Shown in pieces: positions 9,120 through 16,889 of a stretch of 32,590 nucleotides of DNA (positions within the stretch are counted from its first letter, which is position 1; each line of letters begins with the position of its first letter). The DNA is from Opitutus sp. GAS368 (GTDB lineage: Bacteria > Verrucomicrobiota > Verrucomicrobiia > Opitutales > Opitutaceae): assembly GCA_945903465.1 (NCBI GenBank), contig CAMDOF010000079.1, forward strand, positions 1-32,590, read 5' to 3'. A program made the translations under genes and the position numbers. The notes below the pieces were generated by a model. The model searched no databases. It saw nothing but the letters and a program-made list of their open reading frames with translations, and was not told the DNA's origin.

Positions 9120-9653
9120 TTAAGGGGCGGGCCCCGCTGGAGGCAACACCTCCGGCAGCGGCACGCTCATCGGCCGCGCAGCCCATTTCTCAAGTACCGT
9201 CGCGACTCCTTCCAGTGTCGTGCCAAACCAAAGGATCGGCCCACCGAGTGTCTTTTCCCAGTACTGCCGCACCGCTGGACTCAGATAATACGCCGTCGCC
9301 ACAAAAAAAAACTCTTCCTCCCGATCGAACGGCACCGACCACGTCGCCCAACAAGCGTCTATCTCCGCGTAGGCGCGGAGATCGTACGGTATTTCATAAG
9401 CACTCAAATCGACCAGGCCCACCCCGTGAGCATCCACAACGCGCTGCAGGATTTCGTCCTCCTTCAACGCGTTTAATTTGTAAACGAGGACGCCCAAGAC
9501 CGTCCTGTCGCGCGGCTGGCCGATCTCCAGCCCATCGATAAACGCCTCGTTCGCGGCCGCCAATACATCGAGGCCCACCACGTTTTGCTCTACCAACTGC
9601 GCGCCGATTTGCCGGTTGGCCCGCATCATCAAATTACGATGAACGTTAGACAC
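9120..9653 (-). CDS. Stand-alone MshEN-like (PilB/GspE N-terminal) domain protein
   Basis: A 177-residue cytoplasmic protein with no transmembrane segment. It resembles the N-terminal domain of GspE/PilB/MshE ATPases: the stretch LGVLVYKLNALKEDEILQRV followed by LVDLSAYEI and a region of alternating hydrophobics fits the MshEN pattern. In MshE-type proteins this domain can bind cyclic di-GMP. Here the consensus RLGxxL and the final LxxQ positions are only partly kept, so binding is doubtful. It starts with GTG at 9653, 12 bases after the obgE stop, and its TAA (9122-9120) is six bases before the ATPase ATG, which suggests joint translation. An ATPase-less partner or regulator of the next gene product is an inference. 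Confidence 0.7.
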   Translation of the reverse strand: MSNVHRNLMMRANRQIGAQLVEQNVVGLDVLAAANEAFIDGLEIGQPRDRTVLGVLVYKLNALKEDEILQRVVDAHGVGLVDLSAYEIPYDLRAYAEIDACWATWSVPFDREEEFFFVATAYYLSPAVRQYWEKTLGGPILWFGTTLEGVATVLEKWAARPMSVPLPEVLPPAGPAP

Positions 9654-9665
9654 CGCGCGCCTTGT

Positions 9666-10706
9666 TCACCCCGCCGCCGGCTTGGCCCGGGCCTCCGCCA
9701 CCCGGAACTTAGAGACTCGCTTCATAAGCTCCTTCTTCAACTTCACGAGACCAACCCCGGTCATGCAGGATATTTTCAGAACGTCGGCCGATTTATGCCG
9801 GCGCCTGAACTTGGCCAACTGCGCCGCCGCTTCGGGCAAATCCATCTTGTTCGCCACCACCAGGCGCGGTTTGTCGAGGAGCTTTTTATCATACAACTTC
9901 AGCTCCGCCAATAGGTGCTTGTAGTCATCGCGGGGATCGCGCGCGTCCGTCCCCGCCATATCCACGAGGAAAACCAGCAAGGCGCAGCGCTCTATATGCC
10001 GGAGGAACCGATGCCCAAGACCACGATTTTCGTGCGCGCCCTCGATTAAACCCGGCACGTCGGCCAGAAGCAGCCGCCGGTTCCCCTTGGCCTCATCCAA
10101 GTAATCGATCACCCCAATCTGCGGGTGCAGCGTCGTGAACGGATACGCCGCCGTCTTCGGCCTCGCCTTGGTTATCTGCCCCGTGAGCGAAGACTTACCC
10201 GCATTGGGAAAACCCACTAGACCGACGTCCGCAATGCTTTTCAGTATGAACCGGTACTCACCCCGTTCGCCATCATGCCCAGCATTGGCGCGTTTCGGCG
10301 CGCGATTCGTCGACGTTTTAAAATGAGTATTACCCCAACCGCCATTACCACCCTTACAAAGCACAATCTGCTGACCCTCCACGACGACTTCCGCCACCGG
10401 CTTGCTCGTCGTCAGATCGATCACCACCGTGCCCAACGGCAACTTGATGATGCAAGGCTTGCCATCGCGACCGTGACAATCGGCCCCTTGGCCATGCTCA
10501 CCCCGCTCGGCCCGCCAGTGCGGCTGGTACTTGTAGTCGACCAAGTTATTCGTGTTGACGTCGCCCACCAAGACGACGTCGCCCCCTCGGCCGCCATCAC
10601 CACCATTGGGCCCCCCCCAAGGCTCATATTTTTCCCGGCGGAAGCTGGTACACCCACGACCGCCATCACCCGCGGCCAATTTAACTGAGCATTCATCGAC
10701 GAACAT
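9666..10706 (-). CDS. obgE: Obg GTPase (ribosome assembly and stress control)
   Basis: An essential P-loop GTPase that binds the 50S subunit and links ribosome maturation to growth state. The 346-residue protein has the glycine-rich Obg fold at 1-158 (GGRGCTSFRREKYEPWGGP, GGDGGRGGDV). The G domain follows, with G1 GFPNAGKSSL, G3 DVPGLIEGAHENRGLG, G4 NKMDL and a G5-like SCMTG. It lacks the extra C-terminal OCT domain, as in many bacteria. The ATG at 10706 sits about seven bases downstream of a good -10 element, so the transcript may have almost no leader. The gene begins the run obgE, MshEN-like, ATPase, RhtB. Confidence 0.96.
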   Translation of the reverse strand: MFVDECSVKLAAGDGGRGCTSFRREKYEPWGGPNGGDGGRGGDVVLVGDVNTNNLVDYKYQPHWRAERGEHGQGADCHGRDGKPCIIKLPLGTVVIDLTTSKPVAEVVVEGQQIVLCKGGNGGWGNTHFKTSTNRAPKRANAGHDGERGEYRFILKSIADVGLVGFPNAGKSSLTGQITKARPKTAAYPFTTLHPQIGVIDYLDEAKGNRRLLLADVPGLIEGAHENRGLGHRFLRHIERCALLVFLVDMAGTDARDPRDDYKHLLAELKLYDKKLLDKPRLVVANKMDLPEAAAQLAKFRRRHKSADVLKISCMTGVGLVKLKKELMKRVSKFRVAEARAKPAAG

Positions 10707-10713
10707 TCACCGC

Positions 10714-10741
10714 ATCATACAGAACGCCGGCCGTTTGCCAA
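10714..10741 (-). promoter_or_regulatory. Sigma70-type promoter for obgE
   Basis: On the minus strand TTGGCA (10741-10736), a 16-base spacer and TATGAT (10719-10714) make a near-consensus promoter. The expected start point, about seven bases past the -10, falls at or next to the obgE ATG at 10706. This implies a leaderless or nearly leaderless mRNA and separates obgE from the dcw transcript. Confidence 0.65.
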
Positions 10742-10877
10742 GAGGGGGAATGACCTAAACCCAAAAGACCATGACGCTCCTCGCCAACCACCCACTCCAT
10801 ACCCTCGCCAACCAGCGCGTTTTAATTTCAAACCATACCCGCCTTCGCTACCCGCCGCTCACCCGGCCAGCCCACCC
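10742..10877. other. ftsZ-obgE spacer with a 12-base direct repeat
   Basis: No gene is seen between the ftsZ stop and the obgE promoter. The sequence CCTCGCCAACCA occurs twice (10779-10790 and 10803-10814), spaced 24 bases apart. No terminator with a T tract was found on the minus strand, so read-through from ftsZ into obgE is possible. Confidence 0.5.
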
Positions 10878-12185
10878 CTATAACGAGATCTTAATGCCTT
10901 TGCGCAGATAAGTCGGTACATCGAAATCCTGGCCCTCAAAAAGATTGCGATCGGTTTTCTCAAAGTGACCGCGCGCTTCCACTTCACCGAAACCGAATTC
11001 TTCCTGAGCAAGCTTGCTCGCCGCCTCCGCCTCCGCCGCCGCCTCCGCCGGACTTTTCATTCCCGCCAACGGCGGCGCCGAGTTCGTGCTCAGCGCACTC
11101 CCCGCCACCTCCCCCACCCCGCGCTCACTCCCAGTCCCACTCGGAGCGACGCTCACGCGGCCTTTGCTGGACGCGCTAAAGGGCCGCCTCGTGCCCGTAC
11201 CGCGCCCGCCCATATCACTCGTCCCGATCACGCATATCTCCACCCGCCCCGCCATATCCTCGTCGATCACCGCCCCCATGATGATGTGCGACTCGCGCCC
11301 AAACTGCTCCGTCACCGCGGCCATCATCTCGTTGACTCGCGACAGCGTCAGATCGGGCCCGCCAGCAATATTGACCAACAGGCGATCCGCCCTCCGCGAA
11401 AAATCCGGAGTGTGCAACAGGGGGCACAACTTCAGACTGGCAATCGCATCCACCACCGCCTGCTCACCTTGGCCCGACCCCAAGCTGAACAAGGTCTTGC
11501 CCCCGCGGTGCTGAAACGCTTGGCGCAGCGTCGCAAAATCCACATTGATCAGGCCGGTTTTAAATAGCATCGACCAGATCGACTTCACGCCCCGCCCGAT
11601 CCACTCATCCGCCCGCGCAAATGAGTCGAGCACGCTCTCGCCTTCACCCGCTTCTTGCAGCAGCACATCGTTCGGTAAGGGAATCACCGCATCGCATACT
11701 TGCCGCAACGCCCGTAAGCCCTCTTCCGCCTGCTTCAGCCGGCGCCCACCTTCAAAACTAAAGGGCATCGTCACAAACGCGATCACCAGTGCCCCCGTTT
11801 CTGCCGCGATCTCCGCCACCACCGGCGACGCCCCGCTGCCGGTTCCCCCGCCCATGCCCGTTACAATAAAAACGAGATCACAGCCTTTCACGACATTCGC
11901 GATCTTCTCACGGTCGGCCTCCGCCGCCTCGCGACCGAGCTCGGGGTCGCCGCCCGCCCCCAGCCCGCGCGTCACCCCCACGCCGATCATAATCTTGTCT
12001 GACACCGGCGAGCTCGCCAGCGCCTGGTGGTCGGTGTTGATCACCGCCAGTTGCAGGCGCTCGAGACTTTCCATCTTTAATCGGTCAACCGCATTCGCCC
12101 CCGCCCCTCCCACGCCAACCAGTTTGATCGCGATGTTGCGGTCCGTCAGTAAGGGATGCGGCAAAGTAAGTTCGTGGACATTCAT
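10878..12185 (-). CDS. ftsZ: Cell division GTPase FtsZ, variant T7 loop
   Basis: The tubulin-like GTPase that forms the division ring. From the ATG at 12185 it is 435 residues. The nucleotide-binding start VGVGGAGANAVDRL, the tubulin signature GGGTGSG (about 112-118) and the PFSFEG segment are all present. A variable Ala/Glu/Ser/Gly-rich linker leads to a C-terminal DVPTYLRKG, matching the FtsA-binding tail (E. coli DIPAFLRKQ type). The T7 loop reads NVDFATL: Asn214 and Asp216 are kept, but the position of E. coli Asp212 is Thr219 (codon ACG at 11531-11529). In the family that aspartate completes the GTPase site of the neighbouring subunit. The start is 10 bases after the ftsA stop; an upstream in-frame start would overlap ftsA. 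Confidence 0.95.
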   Translation of the reverse strand: MNVHELTLPHPLLTDRNIAIKLVGVGGAGANAVDRLKMESLERLQLAVINTDHQALASSPVSDKIMIGVGVTRGLGAGGDPELGREAAEADREKIANVVKGCDLVFIVTGMGGGTGSGASPVVAEIAAETGALVIAFVTMPFSFEGGRRLKQAEEGLRALRQVCDAVIPLPNDVLLQEAGEGESVLDSFARADEWIGRGVKSIWSMLFKTGLINVDFATLRQAFQHRGGKTLFSLGSGQGEQAVVDAIASLKLCPLLHTPDFSRRADRLLVNIAGGPDLTLSRVNEMMAAVTEQFGRESHIIMGAVIDEDMAGRVEICVIGTSDMGGRGTGTRRPFSASSKGRVSVAPSGTGSERGVGEVAGSALSTNSAPPLAGMKSPAEAAAEAEAASKLAQEEFGFGEVEARGHFEKTDRNLFEGQDFDVPTYLRKGIKISL

Positions 12186-12195
12186 GAAGATCAGC

Positions 12196-13410
12196 TCAGG
12201 AGTTGGCGAAAAGGCGTTTGAACGCGTCGATAAAACCACTGCCGCGACGAACCGGCGGAAATGCTTCCGCCCGAGACCTCAGCCCATAGTAGAGCAACCC
12301 CAGCGCCGTGTGATAACTCGGGTCTCGCAGGTGTTCACTCACCCAGCGCGGCGCCTCACCCAGATGCGCCGGCACCCCAAAAACACCCGTCGCCACCTCA
12401 GTAATACCCGCCAGCTTTGCCGTGCCACCGGTCAGCACCACCCCCGCGGAGCACGTCTCCGGGGAAAACGCGTGGCCCAGCTTCTTCTTCACCGACTCCA
12501 GTAATTCCCGAACCCTTGCCGCCGTGATCTGCTCAATCGCCAGCCGAGGAAACTGCCGGTCACCAATCGCGAAATTACCGTCTAGCCACACTTTCTCCGC
12601 CTTGTCCTTCGCCTGCACGTTGGCGCGCCCAAAACGTAATTTCAACTTCTCCGCCTGCATCGGCGTCAGTCGCAGTCCAATGCTCAGATCATTCGTCAGA
12701 TGCGATCCACCCACCGGCAAGACCCCCGTCATAAAGGGCGCCGCGTCTCGATACAATACAAAGTCCGTCGTGCCCGCGCCAATGTCGATCGCCAGCACCC
12801 CATGCTGCCGCTCTTCCGGATTCGTCACCATGTAGCCCGAGGCGAGACTCGCGAGCACCAGTTCATTCACGTCAAGATTAAATCCTCGAATCATATTGAG
12901 GTTATCGGCCAACCGCTGTTCCTGACCGTGCACTGTCCAATAACCCACTTCGAGCTTCTGCCCGACCAAGTTGTCCGGGCTCGCCGGAATCAACCGGCCA
13001 TCAACGCGGAAGGGCCGTCGAATGTGGTGCACCACACTGCGACCAACCGGTAATTCCTTCGATCTGGCGAGTTCACAGACCATCTGCACATCGTCTTGAT
13101 CGATCATGTTGTCTGACGATTTCACATTCACCACCGCCTCGTTATAAAACCCCTCCAAGTGGCCACCCGTCTGCGCTAAAAAGACCATATCCATACGTTC
13201 ACCGGCTTCCTTCTCCGCCTGCTGGAGTGCACTATGCGTACAATCACTGGCCGCTTTAAAATCCACCACCGCCCCCTTGATCACCCCCTGCGAGGCACAC
13301 TGGCCCAGGCCGATAATCGCCAACTCGTGACCATTATGCTCGGCAATTAACGCCGTGATTTTTGAAGTGCCGATTTCAACGGCACCGATAAATGTGTTTC
13401 TAGAGCTCAC
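12196..13410 (-). CDS. ftsA: Cell division protein FtsA
   Basis: An actin-like ATPase that anchors FtsZ to the membrane and recruits later division proteins. From the GTG at 13410 it is 404 residues. Phosphate motifs are AVEIGTSKI at the N terminus (Glu where Asp is usual) and DIGAGTTDF in the middle, and GGTAKLAG is an adenosine-type motif. The C terminus GFIDAFKRLFANS is an amphipathic membrane-targeting helix. The GTG lies inside the last codons of ftsQ (11-base overlap), which suggests translational coupling. The frame is open 26 codons further up, but those residues are unlike FtsA. ftsZ follows 10 bases later. Confidence 0.95.
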   Translation of the reverse strand: MSSRNTFIGAVEIGTSKITALIAEHNGHELAIIGLGQCASQGVIKGAVVDFKAASDCTHSALQQAEKEAGERMDMVFLAQTGGHLEGFYNEAVVNVKSSDNMIDQDDVQMVCELARSKELPVGRSVVHHIRRPFRVDGRLIPASPDNLVGQKLEVGYWTVHGQEQRLADNLNMIRGFNLDVNELVLASLASGYMVTNPEERQHGVLAIDIGAGTTDFVLYRDAAPFMTGVLPVGGSHLTNDLSIGLRLTPMQAEKLKLRFGRANVQAKDKAEKVWLDGNFAIGDRQFPRLAIEQITAARVRELLESVKKKLGHAFSPETCSAGVVLTGGTAKLAGITEVATGVFGVPAHLGEAPRWVSEHLRDPSYHTALGLLYYGLRSRAEAFPPVRRGSGFIDAFKRLFANS

Positions 13411-14365
13411 GTTGGTTTTTAGACGAAGAATTGATTCGCACGTTAAAGAAAGAGGCGGCCGTGCTCGGAAGAGGGATCTTCTTCGCATCGTTCGCGCCGA
13501 GCGGTTCCACCATCACGGGCACTTCGCGACCAAGCGAAAGATCAATCCGGGCTTTCGCCCGCGGTAAACGCGCCAATCGCTCCATCATGTAATCGAGATT
13601 CGAAAGCTGAACAAAAAACCCTCCCTTCGCCCCAAAAACCACCGTGGTGCTGTCCTTCATCGTAACCTCAATTTCATTATCAGAATCCAGCCGCGCCAGT
13701 GATACCACCTGCCACATCCGATAGATTGACTCCGCCGCAAATTGCGCATCCGCCAACAAACGCGCCACCACGTCCATCCGCGCAATGGGCCGAAATCCCC
13801 GCCCTGCCGGCACCACCGCAATTCCTCCCAGCCAGGGCATCGATTCCAGCAGCGCCACGCTATACCCGGCCCCTAAAAACAACACCCCATCGCGCGCGAC
13901 CAACCAATCGCGTGACGCCACCGCGCTCCCCACCCGCACGCGCGCCACCGGCGCCCGCTCGGTTATATGAACAATCAGGCGATCGGGAAATTGTCGCGTG
14001 AGCGAGGCGGTCAAGACCTGCCCTTCCCCCAGTAACCGTTCACGCAATTTTTCCAGATCCAATTCCATCAAGGAAATCCCCACCGGCAGCGCCAGCATTC
14101 GCCCCAGCCAAGCATCATCCAACACCCCATCGCGGGTCGTTTTCAACTCCGGCGCCCTGATCGGCACGTCTTTAACCAACTGCGGTCTATGCGGCGAATC
14201 AGGCTGGAGCGCCAAGACTATCATCCAAATTCCCCAGGCCATACCCAGAAAAAATAATCCCAACGAAACCTGACGAAAACCCACCCGCCAACGCCGCCTG
14301 CGCCCTCCCTTCGACATCGCGTGCGTCTTCATCGGCTGGGCGATATCTCGCCAAGTCGGAGCCAT
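13400..14365 (-). CDS. ftsQ: Cell division protein FtsQ (POTRA domain)
   Basis: A bitopic membrane protein that links early and late divisome proteins. From the ATG at 14365 it has 321 residues: a basic cytoplasmic N terminus (KGGRRRRWR), one membrane span (about VSLGLFFLGMAWGIWMIVLAL), and then a POTRA-type domain with SLMELDLEKLRERLL and RQFPDRLIVHITERAPVA. A beta domain follows. The assignment rests on topology, POTRA resemblance and position between ddl and ftsA, because FtsQ sequences diverge strongly. The frame is open further upstream into ddl, but those residues look non-native. ATGs at codons 12 and 17 are alternatives. Confidence 0.9.
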   Translation of the reverse strand: MAPTWRDIAQPMKTHAMSKGGRRRRWRVGFRQVSLGLFFLGMAWGIWMIVLALQPDSPHRPQLVKDVPIRAPELKTTRDGVLDDAWLGRMLALPVGISLMELDLEKLRERLLGEGQVLTASLTRQFPDRLIVHITERAPVARVRVGSAVASRDWLVARDGVLFLGAGYSVALLESMPWLGGIAVVPAGRGFRPIARMDVVARLLADAQFAAESIYRMWQVVSLARLDSDNEIEVTMKDSTTVVFGAKGGFFVQLSNLDYMMERLARLPRAKARIDLSLGREVPVMVEPLGANDAKKIPLPSTAASFFNVRINSSSKNQREL

Positions 14366-14396
14366 CGGTAAGTTGACGTTGGTTTGATTCACGAAA

Positions 14397-15335
14397 TTAC
14401 AAACGTAAACGAGACGTCGCCGCCTCCTGAAAGCGCCCCAAACTAGGTGCAACTAATTCTCGGACCAATCGAGAAAAATCTAGCCCCACACAGCGCGCGC
14501 TCATCGGGAGCAGACTCGTCTCTTTCATGCCGGGGAGCGTGTTGATTTCCAGCAAATAAAGCTCCTGGCGCGCCGAGAGCATAAAATCAACTCGCGCGTA
14601 ATCTCGACAGCCGCACGCCGCAAAGGCCAATTCCGCCGCCGCCTGCGCCGCTTGCGTGTGCGCCGGGTCCAGGGGCGCCGGTGCAAAATACTCGGTCAGC
14701 CCTTTCGTATACTTGCTCGCGAAATCATAAACCCCGGACTTCGGCCTGATCTCTACGACGCCCAAGGCCTTGCCGCCAAGAACACCGACCGACAACTCCC
14801 GACCCACAATCCGGCGCTCTAACAACCAAGATCCCATCTTGATCGACGCAAGCTTCGCCACCAACTCCGCTCGGCTCGAGATCAGGGAAAGCCCAACGCT
14901 GCTCCCTTCACTATTCGGTTTCACCACCAGATGCTCGCCCCACTCCGCCACCACCGCATCCACCGTCGGCAGCGCCGCCGCTTCAAAAAAAATACCCGGC
15001 ACCACCCGCCCTCCGCCGGCGGCCACCGCCTCCTTCGTGCGCGCTTTATCCATCGTCAAACCGCTGCTCACCGCGTCGCATCCCGCGTACTGAATCCCCG
15101 CCGCATCCAAGAGCCGCTGCATCCCGCCATCCTCGCCAAACGTGCCGTGCAAGGTCGAAAAAACCACGTGCCGCGCCGCGTCGACGCCTGCCGGAATCGC
15201 CGGGCCCACCACCTCAAAAAACCGCGTGGGAAAAGACCGCGCCAAGGCCAGCGCCGCCGCCCGCCCCGATCCCAGCGAGACTTCCCGCTCCGCCGAGGTC
15301 CCTCCCGCAAAAACGGCTATTATCGGTTTAATCAT
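14397..15335 (-). CDS. ddl: D-alanine--D-alanine ligase
   Basis: An ATP-grasp enzyme that joins two D-alanines for the peptidoglycan stem. The 312-residue protein begins MIKPIIAVFAGGTSAEREVSLGSG, the typical Ddl start. HGTFGEDGGMQRLLD, KPNSEGSSVGLS, and the metal- and ATP-binding EINTLPGM near the C terminus follow. The upstream open frame is low-complexity GC-rich sequence, so the ATG at 15335 is used. About 120 bases separate it from the murB stop, the largest gap in this half of the cluster, and no ribosome binding site is evident. Its product feeds MurF. Confidence 0.95.
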   Translation of the reverse strand: MIKPIIAVFAGGTSAEREVSLGSGRAAALALARSFPTRFFEVVGPAIPAGVDAARHVVFSTLHGTFGEDGGMQRLLDAAGIQYAGCDAVSSGLTMDKARTKEAVAAGGGRVVPGIFFEAAALPTVDAVVAEWGEHLVVKPNSEGSSVGLSLISSRAELVAKLASIKMGSWLLERRIVGRELSVGVLGGKALGVVEIRPKSGVYDFASKYTKGLTEYFAPAPLDPAHTQAAQAAAELAFAACGCRDYARVDFMLSARQELYLLEINTLPGMKETSLLPMSARCVGLDFSRLVRELVAPSLGRFQEAATSRLRL

Positions 15336-15458
15336 AGTTTTTAGTGAAATGCTGAACCCGCCCCCGCCACCCTCGCACCACCCGCCTCGCCCCTCCGAGG
15401 CACGGCCGCCCGCCCGCCACCGACCACCTGCCCGCAAGGCCCAGCACCCCCAGTCGCT

Positions 15459-16880
15459 TCACAGCACGTCCTCCCATCTTTTTCCGTAAAGCAAAACTTC
15501 CGGCTCCAGCACCACCCCTTTCAACTGCCGCACCCGCGCCCGTACGCGTCGCACCAGCGCGATCATATCCGCCCCCGACGCCCGCCCTTGGTTAACCAGG
15601 AAATTAGCGTGCACCTTCGATACTTCCGCATCGCCCACGCGCTCCCCTTTTAAACCACATTCATCAATTAAACGTCCCGCTGAATCCCCCGCCGGATTCT
15701 TGAAAATACAGCCCGCACTCGGCTCCCGCGGCTGCGCTTCGTGACGCTTTTTCCGATACACGTCAATCTGTCGACTGATCGCCGCCACCTCCGCTTGCGA
15801 CGATGCGCGCAGCCAGGCCCCTAGCGCGATCGCCCCCTCAAGTTCCCGACAATGCCGATAGTCCACCTGCATCGCCCCACGAGCCATCACTTGAATTTCT
15901 CCTTCACGCGAAAGCATTTTTACCGACGTAACCACATCGAACATCCAGCCGCCCATCGCGCCCGCATTCATCCGGAGCGCCCCGCCCACACTCCCAGGAA
16001 TTCCTTCCAAAAATTCAAAGCCTACCAGCCCCGCTTTCGTCGCCAGCCCACACAGATTCTTCAAACGCAAACCTGCCCCCACCCAAATCTGACCACCCGA
16101 ACTCACCGCAAAGGCCGACCACACTTCATGCGCCAGAGATAGCACCAAACCCTCCACCCCTTCGTCCGGCACAATCAGATTCGAACCACGACCGAGCACC
16201 CATACTTCCAGCCCAAGTGCCCCCGCCTCGCGCCGTAAATTCTGCAGATCAGCTTCCGTCGCCGGCTCCGCATAAAGTCGCGCCGCTCCCCCGACTCGCA
16301 TGGTGGTTTTTGACGCCAACGCTTCCTCGCGCTTCACCAGCGTCCCACCCGTCACCACGGACTGTAAACGCTCTCTGCGTTCATCCCAGTTCGCCGCGCC
16401 CACCAGCTCGGCGCAGTGACTCGCCCCCCGCCAGCCCAGCGCCTCGGTCCGCTTTTCCTCTCCCTGCCAGGCCGCCAGCCATTCACCCGCCAGCACCGCT
16501 GCACCGCCCGCGCCGCATCGCTCCGCCCCTTGCTGACAACGGATGACCTCTTCCAGCAATGCCACCGGCGACACCGTCGCCTCCGCTGGCGCCCCCCACC
16601 CGCTACCGGCACCGCCCCCCCCCTCGCCGACGTAAATCACCTCGCCAAGCTTCGCCTCCGCGTCCCCCAAAACCACCCCGCCACGCACCAGGCGAACGCG
16701 CACGGACTCCGCGAGTCCCGCCCCCGCACCGCGGACCACAAAGCCAAGCTCCACCAGATGGATCGCCAGCGAAACCACTCCCACCCCGTCAAAACCAGCA
16801 AAGTAAATCAAGCGGATCGCTCGACCCCAGAGTGAGCGGGGTGGCAGTGTCCTCATCGCGCTAGGCAGGCAACTCGCCAT
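15459..16880 (-). CDS. murB: MurC-like Rossmann domain fused to UDP-N-acetylenolpyruvoylglucosamine reductase (MurB)
   Basis: The C-terminal part (about 170-473) is MurB, the flavoenzyme that reduces UDP-GlcNAc-enolpyruvate to UDP-MurNAc. It shows KTTMRVGGAA, VLGRGSNLIVPDEG, LEGIPGSVGGALRMNAGA, the catalytic-site EPSAGCIFKNP with Cys391 where E. coli has Ser229, and LEPEVLLYG near the end. Residues about 22-115 resemble the UDP-binding domain of MurC: RLIYFAGFDGVGVVSLAIHL copies the MurC glycine loop, but the acidic residue after strand two is lost (VRGAG in place of a GSD-type motif). The central ATPase and C-terminal ligase domains are absent, so this cannot be an active MurC. The ATG at 16880 has GAGGAAT seven bases upstream and follows murG by nine bases. 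Confidence 0.88.
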   Translation of the reverse strand: MASCLPSAMRTLPPRSLWGRAIRLIYFAGFDGVGVVSLAIHLVELGFVVRGAGAGLAESVRVRLVRGGVVLGDAEAKLGEVIYVGEGGGGAGSGWGAPAEATVSPVALLEEVIRCQQGAERCGAGGAAVLAGEWLAAWQGEEKRTEALGWRGASHCAELVGAANWDERRERLQSVVTGGTLVKREEALASKTTMRVGGAARLYAEPATEADLQNLRREAGALGLEVWVLGRGSNLIVPDEGVEGLVLSLAHEVWSAFAVSSGGQIWVGAGLRLKNLCGLATKAGLVGFEFLEGIPGSVGGALRMNAGAMGGWMFDVVTSVKMLSREGEIQVMARGAMQVDYRHCRELEGAIALGAWLRASSQAEVAAISRQIDVYRKKRHEAQPREPSAGCIFKNPAGDSAGRLIDECGLKGERVGDAEVSKVHANFLVNQGRASGADMIALVRRVRARVRQLKGVVLEPEVLLYGKRWEDVL

Positions 16881-16889
16881 GGCTATTCC

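Noticed and set aside
11545..12504. A 319-codon plus-strand frame
   Set aside because: Antisense to ftsZ and ftsA; composition is Ser/Pro/Arg-rich as expected of a shadow.
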